A stretch of DNA of 64,000 nt from Hydrogenothermaceae bacterium. Its GTDB lineage: Bacteria > Aquificota > Aquificia > Aquificales > Hydrogenothermaceae. The notes under the pieces are model-generated. The model was not told where the DNA came from, ran no database searches, and worked only from the letters and a program-made list of their open reading frames with translations. The stretch is taken from NCBI GenBank assembly GCA_015519975.1, contig WIAL01000028.1, forward strand, positions 24,728 through 88,727, given 5' to 3'. The translations under genes were made by a program, and so were the position numbers. Of the stretch, positions 37,091 to 46,357 are shown piece by piece (the stretch's first letter is position 1; each line of letters begins with the position of its first letter).

Positions 37091-38180
37091 TTACCAGTTC
37101 CTCAAAAAGTTTTATATATTTATTTGTTGTGTTTTCAATTGAATAATTTTCTGCCGTTTTAACAGCATTAGAAGCAATATTTTTATACTCTTCATCTGAA
37201 AGATTCAGTAAAAACTGCATTTTATCTTTAAATGCATCAAAATCTCCTACAGGTACTGAAAAACCATTATATCCATCTTTTAAGTACTCATCTATTCCCC
37301 CTGCAAGTGTAGAAAGTACAACTTTACCTGATGCCATTGCCTGAAGCAAAGCTCCTGCTATTCCTTCCAAGTTAGAAGATAAAACAAAAAAGTCCGATGC
37401 ATGTAAAATTTCCGGCACATCTTTTCTAAAACCAAGCCCCCTAACCTTATTTTCTATACCAAATTTCTGAGCTAATTCTTTTGCCTTTATGTCTGTTTCC
37501 AGTCCTACCAATAAAAGAATACAGTTATCACAATTTAATTTAGAGAAAGTTTCAATTAATTTATCTTGAGCTTTAACTTCAGGATTCCAGTTTGCTACAT
37601 TTACAAAAATTTTTGCATCTAATGGTAGATTAAGATCTTTTCTTATTTCTTCTTTCGATTTATTTACATTTTTAAATCTGTCAATTTCAATACCACTTTC
37701 AATTGTTATCAGCTTTTCTGGGAAAAAATTTTCTTTTTCAAGCTTTTCTTTAACTTTTTTTGAAACAACTACAATTTTGTCTGCAGCAGAGTACTTAAGA
37801 TATTTAGATAAAAAAGAAGGAATTCTTCCTGAACGTTTTACATTAATTATTTTAGGATTTGTTTTTAAAAATAGTTTTGCTATTCTTACATAATCAAAGG
37901 CATGTGGAGAGTTTGCTATTACAATATCAAAATTTCCGTTGTCTATAATGTTTATTAACCTTTTATAATTTTCCCATCTGTATCTGGCATTTTTTATATG
38001 ATTTTCAAAAAAATGGGTCTTAACATTATAAGGTTTTAATTTTTCTACCATTTCCTTATATTGAAAAGAAAGGGCTATTTCAACGTCAATGTTTCTTTTT
38101 TTTAATTCTCTTGTAAGCAAGTAAACCTGCTCTTTTGTACCACCCCAGCCATATCCATCAACAACCTGCAGTATTCTCAA
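37080..38180 (-). CDS. GT4-family glycosyltransferase
   Basis: 366 residues, GT-B fold. N-terminal VDGYGWGGTKEQVY (glycine-rich acceptor loop) and C-terminal SSNLEGIAGALLQAMASGKVV (the EGxxxxxxEAMA-type donor motif) match the GT4 family. Start is TTG 38180, since AGGAG (38195-38191) lies ten bases before. The head of the minus-strand polysaccharide operon; donor and acceptor are unknown. Confidence 0.9.
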   Translation of the reverse strand: MRILQVVDGYGWGGTKEQVYLLTRELKKRNIDVEIALSFQYKEMVEKLKPYNVKTHFFENHIKNARYRWENYKRLINIIDNGNFDIVIANSPHAFDYVRIAKLFLKTNPKIINVKRSGRIPSFLSKYLKYSAADKIVVVSKKVKEKLEKENFFPEKLITIESGIEIDRFKNVNKSKEEIRKDLNLPLDAKIFVNVANWNPEVKAQDKLIETFSKLNCDNCILLLVGLETDIKAKELAQKFGIENKVRGLGFRKDVPEILHASDFFVLSSNLEGIAGALLQAMASGKVVLSTLAGGIDEYLKDGYNGFSVPVGDFDAFKDKMQFLLNLSDEEYKNIASNAVKTAENYSIENTTNKYIKLFEELVNEK

Positions 38181-38190
38181 TTAAAAAAAG

Positions 38191-38233
38191 CTCCTGATGA
38201 TATAATTTAAATGACAAAAAATTATATCAGGAG
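38191..38233. promoter_or_regulatory. Inverted repeat holding mirrored -10 boxes and ribosome sites for divergent polysaccharide genes
   Basis: Left arm 38191-38208 and right arm 38219-38233 are complementary over 15 bases, apart from a 3-base insertion in the left arm. Each arm holds a TATAAT (plus strand 38201-38206; minus strand 38226-38221) and ends in AGGAG facing outward, so transcripts for the glycosyltransferase and the epimerase would start near the centre. For the minus promoter a TTGCTT -35 lies at 38250-38245. The plus -35 is weak. The two promoters overlap, so polymerase binding may be mutually exclusive. Confidence 0.55.
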
Positions 38234-38240
38234 TGGATAA

Positions 38241-39242
38241 GTGCAAGCAAAAACAGTTTTACTTACAGGAGCTGCCGGATTTATAGGCTGGAAAACAGCC
38301 CAGCTTTTACTTGAAAAAGGCTACAAGGTAGTTGGCATTGACAATATGAATAATTACTACGATCCGAGATTAAAAGAATGGAGAAAGTCACAGCTTGAAA
38401 AATATGAAAGTTTTAAATTTTTTAATGTAGATATTGAAAATTTAGGAGCATTAAAAGTTTTATTTGACAGCTTTAATTTTGATTATATTGTAAACCTTGC
38501 AGCAAGGGCAGGCGTTAGATACTCCATAGTAAATCCCCATGTTTATTTAACCACAAATGCACACGGAACTTTAAATTTACTTGAGCTTATGAAAGAAAAT
38601 TCAGTCAAAAAATTTGTTCTTGCTTCAACTTCTTCATTATATGCAGGACAGCCAATGCCGTTTAAAGAGGACCTACCTGTAAACACACCTATTTCTCCTT
38701 ATGCTGCATCTAAAAAGGCAGCTGAGGTTATGTCATATACATATCACTATTTATACGATATAGATGTTTCAGTAGTTAGATATTTTACAGTATATGGTCC
38801 TGCTGGAAGGCCTGATATGAGTATTTTTAGATTTATAAAATGGATAGATGAAGGAACTCCAATAAAGCTTTTTGGAGATGGTTCTCAAGCAAGAGACTTT
38901 ACTTATGTTGATGATATTGCAAAAGGAACAATTCTTGCAATGGAAAGAGAAGTTGGCTATGAAATAATAAATCTTGGTGGTGGTAAAAACCCAATATCTT
39001 TAAAAACTATAATAGAAAAAATAGAAAACTTACTTGGCAAAAAAGCAAAAATAGATTACAAGCCTTTTAATAAAGCAGACATGATGGAAACATGGGCAGA
39101 TATAGAAAAAGCAGAAAAATTACTTGGCTGGAAACCTGAAATTGACATTGATGAAGGTTTAAAAAGAACGGTTGAATGGTATTTAGACAATAAAGACTGG
39201 GTAAAAGATATATCCCTTGAGGAGAATGTACAGAATATTTAA
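38241..39242 (+). CDS. NAD-dependent sugar epimerase (UDP-glucuronate 4-epimerase-like)
   Basis: 333 residues of the extended SDR family. GAAGFIG (residues 10-16) binds NAD; the active site is the serine region STSSLY plus YAASK. NMNNYYDPRLKEWRK and LAARAGVRYSI are typical of CapI/GAE-type UDP-glucuronate 4-epimerases, though a UDP-glucose/GlcNAc epimerase is possible. Start is GTG 38241, seven bases after AGGAG. It is divergent from the other polysaccharide genes and overlaps the convergent recO by four bases. Confidence 0.9.
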   Translation: MQAKTVLLTGAAGFIGWKTAQLLLEKGYKVVGIDNMNNYYDPRLKEWRKSQLEKYESFKFFNVDIENLGALKVLFDSFNFDYIVNLAARAGVRYSIVNPHVYLTTNAHGTLNLLELMKENSVKKFVLASTSSLYAGQPMPFKEDLPVNTPISPYAASKKAAEVMSYTYHYLYDIDVSVVRYFTVYGPAGRPDMSIFRFIKWIDEGTPIKLFGDGSQARDFTYVDDIAKGTILAMEREVGYEIINLGGGKNPISLKTIIEKIENLLGKKAKIDYKPFNKADMMETWADIEKAEKLLGWKPEIDIDEGLKRTVEWYLDNKDWVKDISLEENVQNI

Positions 39243-39931
39243 TGATTTTCAAGATAATCCTGAAATTTTTTAATCAAAACAGGGGCAATTATTAACCCCT
39301 GTTTGTTTATATCTTTAAATTTTAGTTTTAACAGCTTTGCAATAAGTACCAATTCTTCATAAGAAAGGTCTGTTTTTTTATTTTTACTGCACTTTTTACA
39401 TAAACTTCCTGTTTTTGAGAAGGAAAATTCCTGAAAGTTTTTTTTATTGATTTTTATCCCGCATTTTACACATTTATTAAAACCTGGCAGTATGCCATAA
39501 AGGGCTATGTATTTTATTAAAAATGTTAGTTTATAAGTTTGTAAATATTTGTCCTCAGCAAACTGCAGATAATAAAGAGTATTCTTCAGCAGACTATAAA
39601 GTTTTTCATCATTAAAAATTGTAAATTTATCAAAAATATGTAAAATCCAAAGGGCTGTATCTAATTTGTCTAAATCCTTTGTAAAAGGATATGAAAGATT
39701 TACATTTTCGTCTATTTCTTTTATGAATGTTTTTTCTTTATACTTAACAAACACGCCTTTTATCCAGTTGAAAGGCTGAAGTTTTGGAAGGTACATATTT
39801 TTTAAAATTTGACCGCCTTTTATGTATATATTTTCTTTACCAAAACCCTTTGTAAAAACCGTAATTGATAAATCATTTGTGCCTGATGGAGAACTCCTCA
39901 GGACTATAGCCTCATCTTTTATAAAAATCAT
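39239..39931 (-). CDS. recO: DNA repair protein RecO
   Basis: RecF-pathway mediator that helps load RecA and anneals DNA. 230 residues: N-terminal OB fold (DEAIVLRSSPSGTNDLSITVFTKGFG), helical middle, and a zinc-binding module with CVKCG and CKKC. Overlaps polA by four bases, so repair genes are coupled, a link that fits gap-filling synthesis. Confidence 0.9.
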   Translation of the reverse strand: MIFIKDEAIVLRSSPSGTNDLSITVFTKGFGKENIYIKGGQILKNMYLPKLQPFNWIKGVFVKYKEKTFIKEIDENVNLSYPFTKDLDKLDTALWILHIFDKFTIFNDEKLYSLLKNTLYYLQFAEDKYLQTYKLTFLIKYIALYGILPGFNKCVKCGIKINKKNFQEFSFSKTGSLCKKCSKNKKTDLSYEELVLIAKLLKLKFKDINKQGLIIAPVLIKKFQDYLENH

Positions 39932-41703
39932 TTTTCAGCCCAGTTTTTGACTATATTTGCCTCATATTCTATAGGGACTTTTTTAAGCAGTATTTTCCCT
40001 GCCTTCTTCATGCTTTCTTCCAAAATATTTTTTGCCTGCACTGTTATATCCTCTTTTGCCTCAACAATAATCTCATCATGGACAAGGTTTACAATATATG
40101 CGTCTAAATCTTTTTTCAAAATACCAAAAAAATTCACAGCCATTTTAAGCATATCGCTTCCAGTTGCCTGAATAGGGTAATTTACTGCATCTGTAAATCT
40201 AGATACTTTCATTCTTCTGCCAAGTAAAGACTGTACTGTTATCTGTCTATGTTTGCTTAGTTTTTCTTTTGTTTCTTCATGCCATTTTTTAAATCCCCTA
40301 TAATGCTCAAAAAACTTATCATGAAAATCCTGAGCTTCTTTTAATGATATATCAACGCCGTAATTATTTCTTGCATATTCCATTAAAGACCTTGGAGATA
40401 TACCGTATATAAGCCCAAAATTTATTGCTTTTGCAAGCTGTCTTTCTTCTTTAGTTATTTCTTCATAAGTTTTTCCTGTTATTAATGAAGCTGTAAATCT
40501 GTGGAGGTCTTTACCTTCTTTGAAAGCATTTATCATAACTTCATCATTAGTATATTCTGCTGCGATTCTAAGCTCTATTTGAGAGTAATCAGCAACTATC
40601 ATTGAATACCCTTTTGAAGGTCTAAATAAAATCCTAAGTTCAGGAGGAATATTTTGAAGATTTGGCTTAGATGATGACATTCTACCTGTTGGAGCACCTA
40701 TTTGTCTAAAGCTACTGTGAATACGAACTGTCTTAGAATCGAAAGGATCTTGTCTTATATGCTCATTTAACTCTTTAAGTTTGTCTAAAAGTTTTTTTGT
40801 TGTTCTTATCTCCATTAACTGCTGAACTTCTTTTAAATGCTCATATTTTTTTAAAGCCTTATCCTGTGATGATAAAGCTCCTTTCTGAGTTTTAGGTAAG
40901 GTTACGCCTACTTTATTAACCAGCCAGTTTGCAACTTTCGCAGGTGAAAATGGGTCAACACCGTAATTTCTAACAAACTCAATATACATTCTCTGATATT
41001 TACTTTGGGTTTCAGTAAGCATATTTTTAAGTAGATTTTTATCTACAGGCATGCCTTTTAGCTCTATTAACGCAAGCTGTGGAACAAATGTAAACTCAAC
41101 TGCTGCAACTGCATTTTCAATACCAAATATTTCTTTAACCTTGCCTGTTGATTTATGAGGGGTTGGAATCCCATTAAGTTTTTCTTTTAATGAGGGGAAA
41201 ATCTGTCTTAAAGCTTCAATATCTTTCGCAGAGTATTCTATCTGTTCATGAGTTAAGCTCTCTAAGTGCCACGGGGATTTTTGCTGGCTTTTATCAAGTT
41301 TAAGCTCGGCTTCACGCATTGAAACTGCAAGCAGTGAATGCCTTTCATCTTTTCCTTCAGAAAGTATTTGAGAGGCTATCATTGTGTCAAAAACTACTTT
41401 AGGAAAAATATCAAAATTTGTTTTTAAAAATTTAATGTCAAATTTAAGGTTATGTCCAATTATTCCTTTATTTTCCAAAATAGGTTTTAAAAGGTTACCT
41501 ATTTCAGGAATGAAAAATGCATCAAAAACAAAAATATCTTTGTCTGTACCTATCTGAACTAAACGGATTTTATCGTTGAAAAAATCAATATTGTTGAAAT
41601 TTTTTACTGCAACTTCTGTATCAAGATATAAATATTTTTCTTTTTCAAGCTTATCTAAAACCTCTTTGGCTTCTTCGGTAGATTTTATATACTCAAACTT
41701 CAC
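39928..41703 (-). CDS. polA: Family A DNA polymerase with 3'-5' exonuclease, no 5'-3' exonuclease
   Basis: 591 residues, the size of a Klenow-like enzyme; typical PolA is about 900. Exonuclease motifs: D28/E30 in YLDTEVAV, IGHNLKFDIKFLK, and YSAKDIEAL. Polymerase motif A has D372 in VADYSQIELR, motif B reads RQLAKAINFGLIYG, motif C has H542-D543-E544. No N-terminal FEN-like domain is present. Such polymerases are known from Aquificae and are related to apicoplast and hot-spring viral polymerases (published as lateral transfer). Overlaps recO and the Uma2 gene by four bases each. Confidence 0.94.
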   Translation of the reverse strand: MKFEYIKSTEEAKEVLDKLEKEKYLYLDTEVAVKNFNNIDFFNDKIRLVQIGTDKDIFVFDAFFIPEIGNLLKPILENKGIIGHNLKFDIKFLKTNFDIFPKVVFDTMIASQILSEGKDERHSLLAVSMREAELKLDKSQQKSPWHLESLTHEQIEYSAKDIEALRQIFPSLKEKLNGIPTPHKSTGKVKEIFGIENAVAAVEFTFVPQLALIELKGMPVDKNLLKNMLTETQSKYQRMYIEFVRNYGVDPFSPAKVANWLVNKVGVTLPKTQKGALSSQDKALKKYEHLKEVQQLMEIRTTKKLLDKLKELNEHIRQDPFDSKTVRIHSSFRQIGAPTGRMSSSKPNLQNIPPELRILFRPSKGYSMIVADYSQIELRIAAEYTNDEVMINAFKEGKDLHRFTASLITGKTYEEITKEERQLAKAINFGLIYGISPRSLMEYARNNYGVDISLKEAQDFHDKFFEHYRGFKKWHEETKEKLSKHRQITVQSLLGRRMKVSRFTDAVNYPIQATGSDMLKMAVNFFGILKKDLDAYIVNLVHDEIIVEAKEDITVQAKNILEESMKKAGKILLKKVPIEYEANIVKNWAEK

Positions 41704-42242
41704 TCAATAATATCCTCTAACTTTCCTTTTACTCCTTTTACAAACTCTATGTTGTCCTTAAAACCGTAGCTTTCAATTATGTTTTTATCTTTTTTATGAA
41801 TATAAACTTTTTTATGCTCTGGGCTGATTATTATTACCTTTTCAACTTCAATTTTAAAATAATCTTCTATTTTTTCCTCAATCTCTGAAACAGTATTTGA
41901 AGGAGAAAGAATCTCTATTATAAGGTCTGGAGTAGTTTCTAAAATACCTTTTGGTTTTTCTTTTGCTTTTTCTTTTGATATATAAACAATATCTGCTGCT
42001 CTTATTCTTAGCGGATCTTTCTGTATTAGTATTCCAACTTCTCCAACGGCAATATAACCTTTGTCTTTTAGCTTAGATTTAAGAAAAATCCCTAAATTTA
42101 ACTCTACATTCCCATGTTCAAATCCTGTAGGTGCCAAGTTTTTAATCCTCCCATCTATTACTTCATAATGTCCTTCCGGCAGATTATTTATATCTTCGTA
42201 TGTGAATACTTCCTTTTTTTCTTTTTTAGCTACAGCAGGCAT
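41700..42242 (-). CDS. Uma2-family (DUF820) restriction-endonuclease-fold protein
   Basis: 180 residues. FTYEDINNLPEGHYEVIDGRIKNLAPTG at the start, the PD-(D/E)XK-like core around RAADIVYI and PDLIIEILSPSN, and a short C-terminal part match the Uma2 family. The biochemical role is unknown; fold relatives are nucleases. Common in cyanobacteria and some thermophiles, often in many copies. Overlaps polA by four bases and starts directly before pncA's end, so it is in the repair operon. Confidence 0.85.
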   Translation of the reverse strand: MPAVAKKEKKEVFTYEDINNLPEGHYEVIDGRIKNLAPTGFEHGNVELNLGIFLKSKLKDKGYIAVGEVGILIQKDPLRIRAADIVYISKEKAKEKPKGILETTPDLIIEILSPSNTVSEIEEKIEDYFKIEVEKVIIISPEHKKVYIHKKDKNIIESYGFKDNIEFVKGVKGKLEDIIE

Positions 42243-42827
42243 CTATTTCACCTCATTTTTATTTATTAAAACAGCTCCTTTTGAAAGCATATAATTAATG
42301 GCTTTTTCGCTATCTCCAGGATTAACATCAACACCTTTTATACCATCTTCCAAAACAAAAGCTTCATAGCCTAAATTTAACCCTCCGATAACTGTATTTT
42401 TTACACAGTAGTCAGTTGCAACACCACCAACAAATATTCTTTTTATTCCTCTTTCTTTTAAAAGTTCATTTAAAATTGTCCCCTGAAACCCTGAATAAGC
42501 ATCAAAATCCCTTGAGTATCCTTTAGAAATTATAAATTTATTGTCTGATGGAATATAAAGGTCATGATGAAACTCAGCACCTTTGGTATCCTGAACGCAG
42601 TGAGGAGGCCATATACCTCCATATCCTTTAAAAGATATATGATTTTCAGGATGCCAGTCTCTTGTAAAAAATACTGGATTTCCATTACTTTCAAAAAGTT
42701 TAATGTATTCATTCAAAACAGGAATAATTTTATCTCCTTCTGGAACAGGTAAAGCCCCTCCCGGCATAAAATCATTTTGCATATCAACAACTATTAAAGC
42801 ATCAAAATCATTTATTTTAACTTTCAC
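42243..42827 (-). CDS. pncA: Nicotinamidase (PncA-like isochorismatase-fold amidase)
   Basis: Converts nicotinamide to nicotinate for NAD salvage. 194 residues. D15 in VVDMQNDF, K in ISKGYSRDFDAYSGF and C in GVATDYCVKNT form the catalytic triad; FTRDWHPENHISF provides the metal-binding His pair. All key residues are present, so the call is firm. Followed directly by the Uma2 gene. Confidence 0.93.
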   Translation of the reverse strand: MKVKINDFDALIVVDMQNDFMPGGALPVPEGDKIIPVLNEYIKLFESNGNPVFFTRDWHPENHISFKGYGGIWPPHCVQDTKGAEFHHDLYIPSDNKFIISKGYSRDFDAYSGFQGTILNELLKERGIKRIFVGGVATDYCVKNTVIGGLNLGYEAFVLEDGIKGVDVNPGDSEKAINYMLSKGAVLINKNEVK

Positions 42828-42839
42828 TGTATCTTCCTC

Positions 42840-43619
42840 CTAAAAAAGGATTTCTTCTCCCTCTTCTAGAAATTTAACTTTCCTACCAATGTTTTCAAGT
42901 TCGCGTTTTATATCCTCCAAGAAAGGAGGTTTCATATGATATATATATATTTCAACATCATCTCTGATGTTATTTATTTCTTCTTTGAAACTTAATGTAC
43001 TGTGGTGCTTGCTGTCTTGAGCTATCTTATGTAAATAAGAAGGGAAAGAAACATCAATAAAAAGTTTTTCTATACTTTTATTTTGATTAACTTCTTCAAT
43101 AAGCTTTGGATTTTTATATGTATCTCCGGAAATATATATCTTTTCATTTAGTATATAGCCTAATGTAGGTACAGTATGGTTTGATTTCACTGTTCTTATA
43201 CTTAAACCTTCAAGTTCAAATTTTTGAGAAGACTCAATTTCCTTATAGTTTACAGCTGTATGTTTATCATTTCTAACAAGTTTTATTGATGAAAAATCAG
43301 GCCATATATGCCAGTTCATTATGTATTTTTGCAGATCATTTAAAGTTTCTTTTAATCCATAAATATTCAAAGAAAAATCCCTAAAAGACAGTGTAATATC
43401 AGATAAAAAAGGTATATCTAAAATATGATCGAGATGAGAATGAGTCAAAAGTATATGTTTTAAATCTTTAGCTTTTTCTTTTAAAGGCTCGAGTATATTT
43501 CCTGCATCAATACATATACAGTCATTTATTAAAAAGCAGGTGGTATGCATATTATCAAATCTGCTGCCGTAAGCACCCAAGACTTTTAACTTATTTTTCT
43601 TTAAACTCATAACTTCCAT
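42840..43619 (-). CDS. MBL-fold phosphodiesterase-like hydrolase (class II cAMP PDE-like)
   Basis: 259 residues with a metallo-beta-lactamase fold: LLTHSHLDHILD (HxHxDH), a downstream histidine in SNHTVPT, and an aspartate in YISGDTYK. The arrangement, with a His after the THSHLDH and ISGDT, recalls class II cyclic-nucleotide phosphodiesterases and RNase Z relatives. Its 5' end overlaps the adenylate/guanylate-cyclase gene by 29 bases, which makes cyclic-nucleotide hydrolysis the leading guess. Start is ATG 43619 or the ATG three codons later. Not proven. Confidence 0.78.
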   Translation of the reverse strand: MEVMSLKKNKLKVLGAYGSRFDNMHTTCFLINDCICIDAGNILEPLKEKAKDLKHILLTHSHLDHILDIPFLSDITLSFRDFSLNIYGLKETLNDLQKYIMNWHIWPDFSSIKLVRNDKHTAVNYKEIESSQKFELEGLSIRTVKSNHTVPTLGYILNEKIYISGDTYKNPKLIEEVNQNKSIEKLFIDVSFPSYLHKIAQDSKHHSTLSFKEEINNIRDDVEIYIYHMKPPFLEDIKRELENIGRKVKFLEEGEEILF

Positions 43620-45651
43620 CCCAGTTTTCAGGGATATTTTTTTCTAAAATCTCAATTCTTTGAATCATTATGTATGAAGGAAAATCATTGTAATTTTCCC
43701 ACATATCTTCAAATATAACCTTAGCCTTTTTAAACTCTTTTTTCAAGTAAAAATTGAAAGCTTTTTCATATTTTTCTTTAATGGCCTTATTCTCTTTTGT
43801 ATTTTCCATTAACTCGTATATAAAAATTGCCTCTTTTTTACCTTTTACTTTTACTTTATCAAGTAACCTAAATAAAAAATTCTCTTTTGTTTTTTCTTTT
43901 GTAAACTGTGAAACAATAATGTTTGTTTTATAAAATCTATTTAAACCTTCAAGTCTTGAAGCTAGATTTATTGCATCTCCTACAGCCGTATACTCAAACC
44001 TAAACGAAGAACCTAAATTACCTACAACAGCAAGTCCGGTGTTTATTCCTATTCCAATATTTATTTCAGGAAGTTTTTCTTTTTTTAGTTGTTTATTTAG
44101 ATCTTTTAACTGTTTTCTCATTTCAAGGGCTGTTCTACATGCAAGGTCGGCATGATTTTCCTGATAAATAACTGCATTATAGAGAGCCATTACAGCATCA
44201 CCAATATACTTGTCGAGAAGTCCTTCATTTTTTAGAACTATTTCACTCATTTTTTCAAGGTATATGTTTAAAAGCTTTGCCACTTGCTGAGGGTTTAAAT
44301 TTTCTGTTATTGTTGTAAAATTCCTAATGTCAGAAAAAAGTACTGTTATTTCTTTTTCTTCGCCTTTAAGTTCAAGCTTATCTGGATTTTTAGCAATTTT
44401 TTCTACTATTTTAGGTGAAACATATTTAGAAAAAGCTTTTTTTATTTCCCTTGAACGTTTTTCAACCGCAAAATACTGGTATATTTCCACGCCTAATATA
44501 AAAATAAATAGAGACATAAATGCATAACTAAAAGATATCCACAAATTTTTATAAATAAAAAGGTATGAAGAAATAAAAAATGGAGAAAGTAAAACTATCA
44601 GATACAGGCTATATCTTATATTAGAGTACTTCAAAAAAGACACTATATAAGCAGTTATTAAAAGTAAAAGAAAAATGAGAACATCGTAAAAGTAATTTGT
44701 CCTCAAAAAATTATTGTCTATAAGATTAGATAAAGCTGTGGCGTGCAAATAAACACCAGGGATAATAGGATCTATGGGAGTTGGTCTTACATCATAAACG
44801 CCCATTTCAGTTACGCCTACAAAAACAAGTTTGTCTTTTATCTGATTTTTATTGAAATTTCCTTGAAGAATATCGTAAGCAGATATGGTTTTTATATCTT
44901 TATAGAAATTTAAATTAATATAACTACCTTTTACAACTGTATTCCTTATTTTAGTTTTTACTATTCCAGACGAGGAAATTTCAAGATAAGGTTCTTTATT
45001 TAAGTAATATCTATACATTTGAACAGCAAGAGAAGGAAATATCATACCTTCAAAGAGATAAGCAATTGGATAATGCCTGTAAATCCCATCCACATCAGGT
45101 TCAATATTAAAAAATGCACATGATAATGAGCTTTCAAGTATTTCTGGTATGTTTGATTCAACATAAGGGAATTCTTTTAAACCTATATCAAGAGAAAGAA
45201 GTTTGTATCTTTTCAATGAACAGTTTTCTAAGTAATCAATAATTTTATCTGTCGGTGTCTGGGTTGCCTTGGTTCGGAAAAAAAATCCAGAAATCACATT
45301 TCCGGCATACTTTATTGAATCAGCTAAATATCTATCACTTTTTTTATTCGTGTATTCTGAAAATACAATATCAAGCCCAACAAGTTTTGCATCTTTTAGC
45401 TGATGGATTAAATCACCTGTTATTTTCCTGTCCCACGGCCATCTACCATAAGCATTAATACTTTTTTCATCTACAGCTACAACCACTACATCTGGATTAG
45501 GAGAAGGAGATTTGCCTAAAAGATCTCTTAAAGAATACTTAATATCTTCTAAACCAAGAGAAACTTTTTGTATCTGAACAGGCTTTATTACAAAAATATA
45601 AAAGAAAAAAATTATAGTTAATACAAAAAGATAAAATTTAAATTTCCTCAT
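43591..45651 (-). CDS. CHASE2-domain class III adenylate cyclase
   Basis: 686 residues. Transmembrane segment about 5-22, extracytoplasmic CHASE2 domain about 30-300 (PSPNPDVVVVAVDEKSINAYG), three transmembrane segments about 315-395, then a class III cyclase domain about 430-600. Metal-binding D441 (VLFSDIRNFT) and D485 (KYIGDAVMAL), with K481 favouring adenine, and YTAVGDAINLASRLE all are present. A short helical tail of about 70 residues follows. It overlaps FecR by 14 bases and the MBL gene by 29. Likely makes cAMP in response to a periplasmic cue. Confidence 0.92.
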   Translation of the reverse strand: MRKFKFYLFVLTIIFFFYIFVIKPVQIQKVSLGLEDIKYSLRDLLGKSPSPNPDVVVVAVDEKSINAYGRWPWDRKITGDLIHQLKDAKLVGLDIVFSEYTNKKSDRYLADSIKYAGNVISGFFFRTKATQTPTDKIIDYLENCSLKRYKLLSLDIGLKEFPYVESNIPEILESSLSCAFFNIEPDVDGIYRHYPIAYLFEGMIFPSLAVQMYRYYLNKEPYLEISSSGIVKTKIRNTVVKGSYINLNFYKDIKTISAYDILQGNFNKNQIKDKLVFVGVTEMGVYDVRPTPIDPIIPGVYLHATALSNLIDNNFLRTNYFYDVLIFLLLLITAYIVSFLKYSNIRYSLYLIVLLSPFFISSYLFIYKNLWISFSYAFMSLFIFILGVEIYQYFAVEKRSREIKKAFSKYVSPKIVEKIAKNPDKLELKGEEKEITVLFSDIRNFTTITENLNPQQVAKLLNIYLEKMSEIVLKNEGLLDKYIGDAVMALYNAVIYQENHADLACRTALEMRKQLKDLNKQLKKEKLPEINIGIGINTGLAVVGNLGSSFRFEYTAVGDAINLASRLEGLNRFYKTNIIVSQFTKEKTKENFLFRLLDKVKVKGKKEAIFIYELMENTKENKAIKEKYEKAFNFYLKKEFKKAKVIFEDMWENYNDFPSYIMIQRIEILEKNIPENWDGSYEFKEK

Positions 45652-46357
45652 CTAACCTATCTAAAAGTTTAAAATCTTTTTCAACATCTACAGGAATTTT
45701 TATATATCTAACTTCATTTCCATCTATAGAAACAGCCGTGTTTGGTTTTAGTGTAAACTCTTTAACAAACTCTACAAACTCTTTTTGCACTTGCTTTTTA
45801 TATTCTTCAAACTCTTCTTTTTCTTGTTTTACACCTTCTTCGAACTGCTTTTTAAACTCTTCAAATTCCTCTTGTGTTTTCTTTTTATATACTTTGAATT
45901 GTCCTTCTAGGTTTTTAACAGAAACAAGCCCTTCCTTTAAATAAACATTTGTTTTCCCATCTTTTTCATCAACTATAAATTTTGTTCCTTTTACACCTAT
46001 AACTACAGATTTTACTTTCACCTGTGCTCCTTTAAGTACACCTCTTTTTTGTATCTTAAATAATACTCTTCCTCTATTAACAGAAAATTTTCTATACCCC
46101 ATAATTTCAAGGGAAGATTTCTCCTTAAGTAAAACCTTTGAATTATCGATAAATCCGATAAAAGCAAGAGAATGTGATTTTGTATTTACTATATCTTTTA
46201 TAAAAAGTGCAAACTTTGGTTTATTTACATGTAAAATCTTATTTTGCCTAAAAACATTTACTTGTCCTTTATATTTTAGTATCTTTCCTATTTCTGATGC
46301 ATAACTAATAGAAAAAATCAAAATCCCTAGGAATATTTTCAAGCTCAGGCTCTTCAT
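45638..46357 (-). CDS. FecR-domain periplasmic protein with charged coiled coil
   Basis: 239 residues, signal peptide MKSLSLKIFLGILIFSISYA. The FecR fold covers about residues 20-150 (VNRGRVLFKIQKR and VGVKGTKFIVDE are typical). An insertion of about 45 residues made of EEFEEFKKQFEE-type repeats forms a probable coiled coil at about 165-205. FecR proteins paired with CHASE2 cyclases are seen in other bacteria, and the CHASE2 gene follows with a 14-base overlap. Probably a periplasmic ligand or partner of that receptor. Confidence 0.83.
   Translation of the reverse strand: MKSLSLKIFLGILIFSISYASEIGKILKYKGQVNVFRQNKILHVNKPKFALFIKDIVNTKSHSLAFIGFIDNSKVLLKEKSSLEIMGYRKFSVNRGRVLFKIQKRGVLKGAQVKVKSVVIGVKGTKFIVDEKDGKTNVYLKEGLVSVKNLEGQFKVYKKKTQEEFEEFKKQFEEGVKQEKEEFEEYKKQVQKEFVEFVKEFTLKPNTAVSIDGNEVRYIKIPVDVEKDFKLLDRLDEEI

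Noticed and set aside
42840..43619. RNase Z as identity of the MBL-fold protein.
   Set aside because: The RNase Z exosite arm and its motifs are not visible, and the neighbour is a cyclase; a cyclic-nucleotide phosphodiesterase-like call fits better but is not proven.
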